NCBI GenBank assembly: GCA_025459035.1
Contig: JALORJ010000149.1
Coordinates: 1 to 6,625, forward strand
Direction: 5' to 3'
Length of the DNA: 6,625 bases
DNA from: Burkholderiales bacterium
GTDB lineage: Bacteria; Pseudomonadota; Gammaproteobacteria; Burkholderiales; Ga0077523
Positions 1 to 5,292 of this stretch are shown here, piece by piece. The first letter of the stretch is position 1; the number at the start of each line of letters is the position of its first letter. Both the position numbers and the translations under genes were made by a program. The notes beneath the pieces are model-generated. The model had not been told where the DNA came from and searched no databases. It saw nothing but the letters and a program-made list of their open reading frames with translations.

Positions 1-81
1 GGCTCCACGGCGAGCATTCGCAACGCCGAGCGGCGCCGTCAGGTGCGTTCGAGCGGGTGTGGGGGATCGCTTCACAGGTTC
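1..81. other. Flank downstream of the methyltransferase gene, no gene recognised
   Basis: These 81 bases follow the methyltransferase stop. I see no credible coding start, no RNA gene and no clear terminator; a 4-base-pair stem at 24-35 is too weak to call. Confidence 0.5.
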
Positions 82-855
82 TCAGCCGGTGTAGTGCGTC
101 AGCGACCGCGTCTTGCGCACCAGCACCTGATACCCCGCATGCAGCACGGCGTGGTCCGCCGCCACGAGCTTCAGGAAGAGGTGCACGGCGGCCGACGGGT
201 TGCGCGCGAGTCCGTAGCGTTCGAAGCGCCACAGGTAGTCGTCGAAGATCATCGTGCCGCCGGCCATCAGCAGGCGCCAGCCCAGCAAGGCGTCGAGCAG
301 CGTGTCGTCGGCGAAGTGCGATCCGTCGACGTAGACGACATCGAAGCGCTCGCCGCCTTCGGCCACGAGCGCGGCCAGCTGCGCGCCGGACAGGCCCTTG
401 CGCTTGGTCACCCGTCCGGTGAACGGCGCGACGTTCGCGTCGAAGCGCCGTTCGGTCGCGGAGACTTCGTAGCCGGCGGCGTGCTCGTCGCCGCCCGCGA
501 AGCTGTCGACGGCGGTGACGTGCGAGCCCGGCAGGTACGACAGGAAGAACAGCGTCGAGCGCCCTTCCCACGACCCGATCTCGAGCACGCGGGCCGGGTG
601 CGTCGCGCGGGCGTGCGGTGCGAGCGCCGGCACCCATACCGGGATGCTCGCGTCGAACCACGTCGTCGAGAACTCGCCGTGGGCGCTGGCGCGCTCGAAC
701 GCGGCGCGGGCGGCGACGATGTCCGGCGAGGTGGCCTTCGGGCCGGTGCGACGCAGCGCGCGATCGAGCCGGTAGCGCCAGTGGCGCGCGACATCGCGCC
801 ACGACCCGTGGCTCGCGCGCAGCAGCGCGAACGTGTTCGAGGACAGCAGCGGCAT
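82..855 (-). CDS. Class I SAM-dependent methyltransferase, substrate unknown
   Basis: This 257-residue protein has a Rossmann-type SAM-binding domain from about residue 85 to 210. Motif I is VLEIGSWEGRST (90-101), the acidic strand-2 motif is VTAVDSFAGG (113-122), and FDVVYVDGSH (171-180) followed by MIFDDYLWR (202-210) resembles the Methyltransf_24 group of small O-methyltransferases. The N-terminal 85 residues are basic and aromatic, with several Arg and Trp; I see no signal peptide or clear membrane segment. I cannot name the substrate. The ATG at 855 is the only usual start codon before an in-frame stop at 925-927, although no Shine-Dalgarno sequence precedes it, unlike the other genes here. 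The gene is co-directional with the cys operon but separated by 109 bases, so it may be a separate transcription unit or a loosely attached last gene. No direct link with sulfur metabolism is visible in the protein. Confidence 0.9.
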   Translation of the reverse strand: MPLLSSNTFALLRASHGSWRDVARHWRYRLDRALRRTGPKATSPDIVAARAAFERASAHGEFSTTWFDASIPVWVPALAPHARATHPARVLEIGSWEGRSTLFFLSYLPGSHVTAVDSFAGGDEHAAGYEVSATERRFDANVAPFTGRVTKRKGLSGAQLAALVAEGGERFDVVYVDGSHFADDTLLDALLGWRLLMAGGTMIFDDYLWRFERYGLARNPSAAVHLFLKLVAADHAVLHAGYQVLVRKTRSLTHYTG

Positions 856-867
856 GCGGGACGGGTG

Positions 868-883
868 GGCGCCACGAGGCGCC
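868..883 (-). repeat. GC-only hairpin just upstream of the methyltransferase start
   Basis: GGCGCC occurs at 868-873 and 878-883 with a 4-base spacer. Since GGCGCC is self-complementary, the pair can form a 6-pair all-GC stem with a 4-base loop. The stem would end 12 bases before the ATG at 855, where a ribosome-binding site would be expected but none is visible. It might limit translation initiation; it may also be chance at this base composition. Confidence 0.35.
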
Positions 884-918
884 GCAGGCAGCGGACGGCG
901 CGAGACTAGCGCGCCGTC

Positions 919-933
919 ACCGCGTCACGCGGT
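919..933. repeat. 15-base inverted repeat in the cobA-methyltransferase spacer
   Basis: ACCGCGT and ACGCGGT flank a single central C, a perfect 7-base inverted repeat that could form a 6-pair stem with a 3-base loop. It starts 32 bases after the cobA stop. The 7-mer CGCCGTC occurs on both sides of it, at 912-918 and 935-941. No T-run follows on the minus strand, so it is not a standard intrinsic terminator. It could be an operator, part of a Rho-dependent end, or chance in GC-rich DNA. Confidence 0.4.
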
Positions 934-964
934 CCGCCGTCGGCCCGCGTCGCGGCACAACGGG

Positions 965-1729
965 TCAGGCAGCGGCGCGGGCCGGCGGGACGGCCGCGGC
1001 GAGCGCGCGGGCCTCGGCCGCCCGGACGCGCGCGAACGCGTCGCCCACGAACACCAGGACCGCCGCCCCGGCGAAGGCGTCCGGCAGCGCCGCACCCTGT
1101 CCGAGGGTCGAACTCCACACCCGCGTGTCGGGCAGCGACGCGTTCGCGATCGCGACCACCGGCGTCGACGCCGGGCGCCCCGAGGCGACCAGCCGCGCCA
1201 GCACGCGGTCGAGCTCGTGCCCGGCCATGTAGAGCGCGAGGCTGTCGGCGCCGGCCACCGCGTCCCAGTCGCTCGCGGTCTCGCCGGCGCCGACGCGCGG
1301 CGTGACGAAGGCGACGCTGCGCGCGACGCCCCGCACCGTCAGCGGCACGCGGAGCTGTGCGGCGGCCGCGCACGCGGCAGTGATGCCGGGCACTACCTCG
1401 AACGCGATGCCGGCGGCGTCGAGCGCGTCGATCTCCTCGGCCGCACGGCCGAACAGCATCGGGTCGCCGCCCTTCAGGCGTACCACGCACGCGTGGCGGC
1501 GTGCCGCGTCGACGAGCTGCTTGCAGATGAAGCGCTGCGCGGTCGACGGCCGGCAGGCGCGCTTGCCGACCGCCACGCACCGCGCCTGTGGCGCCAGCGC
1601 GAGCACCGCCGGATCGACGAGCGCGTCGTGCAGCACCACGTCGGCCTGCGCGAGCAGGCGCGCAGCCCGCAGCGTCAGCAGATCGGCCGCACCCGGGCCG
1701 GCGCCCACCAGGTAGACGCGACCGGTCAT
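965..1729 (-). CDS. cobA: Uroporphyrinogen-III C-methyltransferase (SUMT), single-domain CobA type
   Basis: SUMT transfers two methyl groups from S-adenosylmethionine to uroporphyrinogen III, giving precorrin-2, the branch-point precursor of siroheme and cobalamin. Beside cysI its likely job is siroheme supply. The 254-residue protein covers only the methyltransferase domain, unlike E. coli CysG, so oxidation and iron insertion must come from another gene. Visible motifs are VGAGPG (8-13), ADVVLHDALV (29-38), GKR (55-57), RLKGGDPMLFGRAAEE (84-99), EVVPGITAA (111-119) and MAGHELDRV (168-176), with PVVAIANAS (190-198) near the C-terminal side. Two positions look unusual from memory of the family: FICKQLV at 67-73, where an Asn is common in place of C69, and AAEE where GGEE or AQEE is common. 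The C-terminal tail is Ala-rich. The ATG at 1729 overlaps the cysN stop as ATGA and has GGAGG four bases upstream. A corrinoid role is possible, but the operon favours siroheme. Confidence 0.94.
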   Translation of the reverse strand: MTGRVYLVGAGPGAADLLTLRAARLLAQADVVLHDALVDPAVLALAPQARCVAVGKRACRPSTAQRFICKQLVDAARRHACVVRLKGGDPMLFGRAAEEIDALDAAGIAFEVVPGITAACAAAAQLRVPLTVRGVARSVAFVTPRVGAGETASDWDAVAGADSLALYMAGHELDRVLARLVASGRPASTPVVAIANASLPDTRVWSSTLGQGAALPDAFAGAAVLVFVGDAFARVRAAEARALAAAVPPARAAA

Positions 1730-3051
1730 GCGACCTCCGTGTCGGCGGCGAACGGCGCGACGATCATGCCGGCGGCCGCGGTCTGGTGCGTGGTCGCGTC
1801 GATCAGCACGAACGCGCCGGTGGCGGGAATCGCGTCGTAGGCATCGGCGACGATCGGCTGCTGCAACGTGAGCACGACGCGGCCGATGTCGTTGAGCCCG
1901 AGCTGATCCACCGCGGTGGACGTCTGCAGCGTGCGCACGTCCAGCCGCGACACCACGCGCTCGACGCGTGCCTGCACCGTGCGGGTGCCGGCACGCAGCC
2001 ACCAGCGCCGGCGCGGATCGAGCGGCTCGCGGTCGAGCCAGCACACGCGCGCCTCGACGCGGCGCGCGAGCGGCACCGTCGCGTCGGCGTCGACGAGCAC
2101 GTCGCCACGCGACACGTCGAGGTCGCGGTCCAGGCGTACCGTCACGGAGCGCCCGGCCGATGCGGTCGGCAGCGCGCCGTCGTGCGTGTCGATCGCGGCG
2201 ACAGTGGCGATCTCGCCCGACGGCAGCACCCGCACGCGCGCACCGGCGCGCAGCACGCCCGCCGCCACCTGTCCTGCGTAGCCGCGATAGTCGTCGGCGG
2301 TGTCGCCGTGCGCGCGGATCACCAGCTGCACCGGGAAGCGCAGCGGCAGCGCCGCGTCGTTGCGGCTGGCCGGCAGGTCCTCGAGCAGCGCGAGCAGCGT
2401 CGGGCCCGCGTACCACGGCATGCGCGCGCTGCGCGCGACGACGTTGTCTCCGGCGAGCGCGGACACCGGCACGTAACGCACGTCGGCGAGCCCGATCTGC
2501 GCCGCGAGCGCCGCGTAGGCGTCGCGGATGCGGTCGAACACGCCGGCATCGAAGTCGACGAGGTCGATCTTGTTGATCGCGACCACCACGTGCCGGATGC
2601 CGAGCAGGTGCGCGATCACGCTGTGCCGGCGCGTCTGCGCAAGCAGCTCGCCGTCGCGCACGCGCGTGGCGTCGATCAGGATCACCGCCGCGTCGGCCGT
2701 GCTGGCCGCGGTCACCATGTTGCGGGTGTACTGCTCGTGGCCGGGGGTGTCGGCGATGATGAACTTGCGCACCGGGCTGGCGAAGTAGCGGTACGCGACG
2801 TCGATCGTGATGCCCTGTTCGCGCTCGGCCTCGAGGCCGTCGGTCAGCAGCGACAGGTCGGGCGCGGCATCGACCCCGCCCCGGTCGCGGGTCGCGCGCC
2901 GCACGGCGTCGAGCTGATCCACGTACACGCCGCGCGCGTCGTGCAGCAGCCGCCCGATCAGCGTGCTCTTGCCGTCGTCGACGCTGCCGGCGGTGATGAA
3001 CCGCAGCACCCCGCGGTCGACGAGCTGCGGTCGGTGGACCGGTGCATTCAT
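1726..3051 (-). CDS. cysN: Sulfate adenylyltransferase subunit 1 (CysN, GTPase subunit), without a CysC kinase domain
   Basis: CysN is the GTPase subunit of ATP sulfurylase; GTP hydrolysis drives the unfavourable formation of APS by CysD. The protein has 441 residues and follows the elongation-factor fold. The G motifs are all visible: GSVDDGKST (22-30), the switch-I region around GITIDVAYRYF (80-90), DTPGH (101-105), NKID (160-163) and SAL (197-199). Beta-barrel domains II and III follow from about residue 235 to the end. The length matches a CysN without the fused APS kinase found in NodQ/CysNC proteins, which agrees with the APS-type CysH in this operon. The ATG at 3051 shares its A with the cysD stop and has AAGGAGG ten bases upstream, inside the codons for the CysD tail. 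The stop overlaps the cobA start as ATGA. The last 10 to 15 residues look variable and carry no motif. Confidence 0.97.
   Translation of the reverse strand: MNAPVHRPQLVDRGVLRFITAGSVDDGKSTLIGRLLHDARGVYVDQLDAVRRATRDRGGVDAAPDLSLLTDGLEAEREQGITIDVAYRYFASPVRKFIIADTPGHEQYTRNMVTAASTADAAVILIDATRVRDGELLAQTRRHSVIAHLLGIRHVVVAINKIDLVDFDAGVFDRIRDAYAALAAQIGLADVRYVPVSALAGDNVVARSARMPWYAGPTLLALLEDLPASRNDAALPLRFPVQLVIRAHGDTADDYRGYAGQVAAGVLRAGARVRVLPSGEIATVAAIDTHDGALPTASAGRSVTVRLDRDLDVSRGDVLVDADATVPLARRVEARVCWLDREPLDPRRRWWLRAGTRTVQARVERVVSRLDVRTLQTSTAVDQLGLNDIGRVVLTLQQPIVADAYDAIPATGAFVLIDATTHQTAAAGMIVAPFAADTEVA
1734..1738 (-). promoter_or_regulatory. Shine-Dalgarno GGAGG for cobA, inside cysN
   Basis: GGAGG lies four bases before the cobA ATG at 1729, in the last codons of cysN, next to the ATGA overlap. 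The spacing is a little short but usable. Confidence 0.7.
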
Positions 3052-3971
3052 CAGAAGTAGCCCTCCTTCTTGCGCCGCTCCATCGAGGCGTCCGACGTGC
3101 GGTCGTCCAGACGGGTGGCACCGCGCTCGGTGATGTCGGTCAGCACGGTCTCGGCCACGATCTCGTCCGCGGTCCCGGCGTCGCTCTCGACCGGGCAGGT
3201 GCACGTGATGTCGCCGACGGTGCGAAAGCGCACCGACACGGTCTCGACCGTCTCGCCCGGCGCCGGCGGGGTGAGCGGAGTCACCGGCACCAGCAGGCCG
3301 CGACGACGCACAACGGCGCGCGGATGCGCGTAGTACAGCGACGGCAGCGCGAGCCGCTCGCGGGCGATGTACTGCCACACGTCGAGCTCGGTCCAGTTCG
3401 AGATCGGGAACACGCGCACGTGCTCGCCCGGATGCACGCGCGCGTTGTAGAGGTTCCACAGCTCGGGGCGCTGCGCCTTCGGGTCCCACTGGCCGAAGTC
3501 GTCGCGGAAGCTGAACACGCGCTCCTTCGCGCGTGCCTTCTCCTCGTCGCGGCGCGCCCCGCCGATGCACGCGTCGAGCTTCAGCTCCGCGACGGCTTCG
3601 AGCAGCGTCACCGACTGCGCCGCGTTGCGCGAATCGTCGGCGTGACGCAGCCGTACCGAGCCGCGCGCGATCGAGTCGTCGACCGTGCGCACGATCAGCC
3701 GTTCGCCCAGCGCCGCCGCGCGGGCGTCGCGGAACGCGACGACCTCGGGAAAGTTGTGACCGGTGTCGATGTGCAGCAGCGGGAACGGAAAGCGCGCGGG
3801 GCGGAACGCCTTCTCGGCCAGACGCAGCAGCACGACGCTGTCCTTGCCGCCGGAGAACAGCAGCGCCGGCCGCGCGCACTCGGCGGCGACCTCTCGCAGG
3901 ATGTGGATGGCCTCGGCCTCGAGCCACGCGAGGTGGTCGAGGGCGACGGGCGCAGCGGCAACGACGGACAT
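3051..3971 (-). CDS. cysD: Sulfate adenylyltransferase subunit 2 (CysD, ATP sulfurylase small subunit)
   Basis: CysD is the catalytic half of the CysDN ATP sulfurylase and joins sulfate to the AMP part of ATP to give APS. The protein has 306 residues, normal for the family. It contains the ATP pyrophosphatase P-loop SGGKDS at 40-45, HIDTGHNFPEV at 67-77, the basic signature GGARRDEEKARAKER at 137-151, FGQWDPKAQRPELWN at 159-173 and FPISNWTELDVWQYI at 188-202. The C terminus ends in the usual RRKKEGYF. The start at 3971 is chosen because GGAGAA lies four bases upstream and because the conserved family sequence begins shortly after it; the frame stays open upstream, but that stretch would run into cysH and has no family similarity that I recognise. 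The stop shares one base with the cysN start (TGATG), so the two subunits should be made together. Nothing looks truncated or altered at the active site. Confidence 0.97.
   Translation of the reverse strand: MSVVAAAPVALDHLAWLEAEAIHILREVAAECARPALLFSGGKDSVVLLRLAEKAFRPARFPFPLLHIDTGHNFPEVVAFRDARAAALGERLIVRTVDDSIARGSVRLRHADDSRNAAQSVTLLEAVAELKLDACIGGARRDEEKARAKERVFSFRDDFGQWDPKAQRPELWNLYNARVHPGEHVRVFPISNWTELDVWQYIARERLALPSLYYAHPRAVVRRRGLLVPVTPLTPPAPGETVETVSVRFRTVGDITCTCPVESDAGTADEIVAETVLTDITERGATRLDDRTSDASMERRKKEGYF
3062..3068 (-). promoter_or_regulatory. Shine-Dalgarno AAGGAGG for cysN, inside the conserved CysD tail
   Basis: AAGGAGG lies ten bases before the cysN ATG at 3051 and is part of the codons for the Lys-Glu-Gly of the KKEGYF tail of CysD. 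The conserved protein tail and the ribosome-binding site therefore use the same bases. The TGATG stop-start junction follows directly. Confidence 0.8.
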
Positions 3972-3975
3972 GCGG

Positions 3976-3981
3976 TTCTCC
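3976..3981 (-). promoter_or_regulatory. Shine-Dalgarno GGAGAA for cysD in the cysH-cysD gap
   Basis: GGAGAA lies four bases before the cysD ATG at 3971. It sits in the only intergenic gap of the cys operon (3972-4009, 38 bases). No promoter-like or terminator-like element is visible in that gap. Confidence 0.75.
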
Positions 3982-4009
3982 GGATGGTCGGCGGCGGTCG
4001 GGGCGGGGT

Positions 4010-4735
4010 TCACGCGGTCGGGGCCACATGCAGCCCGCATTCCTTCTTCGCGGCCGTGTCCGACTCCCACCACCAGCGCCCGGCGCGGATGTCCTCGCCG
4101 GGCTTGATCGCGCGCGTGCACGGCTCGCAGCCGATCGACGGGTAGCCGCGTGCATGCAGCGCGTTGCGCGGCACCGCGTGCGCATCGAGGTAGTGCCACA
4201 CGTCGGCCTCGGACCAGTCGGCGAGCGGGTTGAACTTGACGCGCCCGGACGCCTCGACCTCGCGCGCGGGCACGTCGGCGCGCGCGGCCGACTGCGCGCG
4301 GCGCAGCCCGGTGATCCAGGCGCGTCGCCCGGCCAACGCGCGCGCGAGCGGTTCGACCTTGCGGATCGCACAACACGCCTTGCGCAGCGCGACCGAGTCG
4401 TAGAACGCGAACGCGCCGTGCGCCGCGACGTGCGCGTCGACCGCGGCGGCATCGGGCTGCACGCGCACGATGGTCGCGCCGTAGCGCTGCTGCACCGCGT
4501 CGACCAGCGCGAGCGTCTCGGCGTGCAGCCGACCGGTGTCGAGCGTGAAGATCGCCAGCGGCAGGCGCGCGCGCAGGATCGCGTCGGTCAGCACCATATC
4601 CTCGGCGCCCAGGCTGCTCGCCAGCGCGGCATCCGGGAAGGCGACGGCGATCTCCGCAAGCTGCGCGTGCAGCGCCGCTTCGCGCACCGCCGCCGGCGTC
4701 GCCCGGGCGGCGGGCGCGACCGCGACGGCGCTCAT
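4010..4735 (-). CDS. cysH: Adenylylsulfate (APS) reductase, [4Fe-4S] type
   Basis: CysH reduces activated sulfate to sulfite plus AMP, with a thioredoxin-like reductant recycling the enzyme. The protein has 241 residues, normal for the bacterial family. The nucleotide-binding half includes SSLGAEDMVL (40-49) and TLDTGR (64-69). The cysteine pattern decides substrate class: a C121-C122 pair in KACCAIRK and a C203-X2-C206 pair in GCEPC, plus the catalytic C233 in KECGLH near the C terminus. In this family the two extra pairs bind a [4Fe-4S] cluster and mark enzymes that use APS; PAPS reductases of the E. coli type keep only the catalytic cysteine. WITGLRRAQS at 140-149 is the conserved substrate-binding arginine region. 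The absence of an APS kinase gene and of a kinase domain on CysN fits direct use of APS. The ATG at 4735 overlaps the previous stop as ATGA and has GAGGAG six bases upstream. The next gene, cysD, follows after 38 bases. Confidence 0.95.
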   Translation of the reverse strand: MSAVAVAPAARATPAAVREAALHAQLAEIAVAFPDAALASSLGAEDMVLTDAILRARLPLAIFTLDTGRLHAETLALVDAVQQRYGATIVRVQPDAAAVDAHVAAHGAFAFYDSVALRKACCAIRKVEPLARALAGRRAWITGLRRAQSAARADVPAREVEASGRVKFNPLADWSEADVWHYLDAHAVPRNALHARGYPSIGCEPCTRAIKPGEDIRAGRWWWESDTAAKKECGLHVAPTA

Positions 4736-5292
4736 GCGGCGCTCCTCGCGTCGTCGGGTGGCGTCGGCGGCTGCGGCCACTCGGCCGCCGCGCGGCGCCG
4801 GAACGCCGGCCGCGCCTCGTCGGCCGCGCTCTGGTAGGTCTCGCTGAACACATGCAACTGGCGCTTCGCCACCGACGCGTCCTGATCGGACCGCAGCGCG
4901 AGCACGTCGAAGCCGCAGCGGCGCAGGTAGAAGACCTGATCGACGAGCACGTCGCCGATGGCACGCAGCTCGCCGGTCCAGCCGTGGCGGCGGCGCAGCA
5001 GCGACGCGGTCGAGTAGCCGCGGCCGTCGGTGAACTTCGGAAAGTCGACGCCGATGCGCGCGAGCCGCGGCAGGTCGTCGACCAGGGCGTCGGGTGCATC
5101 GGCCGGCGCGAGCCACACGCCCACGTCGTCGCGCGCCGCGAGCGCGTCGCGCTGCGCGCGCCAGACCGCCAGCGGCACCAGCACGTCACCCGCGGGAACG
5201 CCGACCTGCGCCGGATCGTCGCTGTCGGTCGGGCGCAGCACGGACACCCGGTCGGCCGCGATGCGGCCGTCGGCGTGCAGGACCTCAGACAT
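4732..5292 (-). CDS. DUF934 family protein of the sulfate-reduction operon, function unknown
   Basis: This 186-residue soluble protein belongs to the DUF934 family (COG3749), which is often annotated as an oxidoreductase probably involved in sulfite reduction because it usually sits beside cysI and cysH. The most conserved-looking part is residues 83-130, with DFPKFTDGRGYS at 83-94, RAIGDVLVDQ at 110-119 and the C-terminal FYLRRCGFDV at 121-130. The tail after about residue 165 is rich in Ala, Arg and Pro and looks disordered. I see no signal peptide, membrane segment, nucleotide-binding loop or metal-binding cysteine pair; C126 is the only cysteine. The ATG start is supported by a perfect AGGAGG six bases upstream. 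The gene overlaps the cysI stop by 8 bases and its own stop overlaps the cysH start as ATGA, so synthesis is probably coupled to both. A structural or regulatory partner of CysI or CysH is plausible but is inference from position. Confidence 0.93.
   Translation of the reverse strand: MSEVLHADGRIAADRVSVLRPTDSDDPAQVGVPAGDVLVPLAVWRAQRDALAARDDVGVWLAPADAPDALVDDLPRLARIGVDFPKFTDGRGYSTASLLRRRHGWTGELRAIGDVLVDQVFYLRRCGFDVLALRSDQDASVAKRQLHVFSETYQSAADEARPAFRRRAAAEWPQPPTPPDDARSAA
4742..4747 (-). promoter_or_regulatory. Shine-Dalgarno GAGGAG for cysH, inside the DUF934 gene
   Basis: GAGGAG lies six bases before the cysH ATG at 4735, within the last codons of the upstream gene. Together with the ATGA overlap it supports reinitiation and fixes the cysH start. 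Confidence 0.8.

Noticed and set aside
43..909. A 288-codon open frame on the plus strand opposite the methyltransferase gene
   Set aside because: The minus-strand protein has clear SAM-binding motifs, while the plus-strand translation has none.
919..933. Intrinsic terminator after cobA
   Set aside because: The stem is only 6 base pairs and no T-run follows on the minus strand; kept only as an inverted repeat.
856..964. A sigma-70 promoter for the methyltransferase, using TAGTCT on the minus strand as a -10 box
   Set aside because: No acceptable -35 box lies at 16-18 bases, and the match is too poor to call in DNA of this composition.
1588..3060. A 490-codon open frame on the plus strand opposite cysN
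   Set aside because: It is antisense to a gene with all GTPase motifs. Its translation is rich in Arg, Ala and His with no recognisable domain, as expected from the GC-rich codon pattern of the opposite strand.
3042..4145. A 367-codon open frame on the plus strand opposite cysD
   Set aside because: It lies antisense to cysD and part of cysH, with low-complexity Arg/Ala/Gly content and no family similarity I can see.
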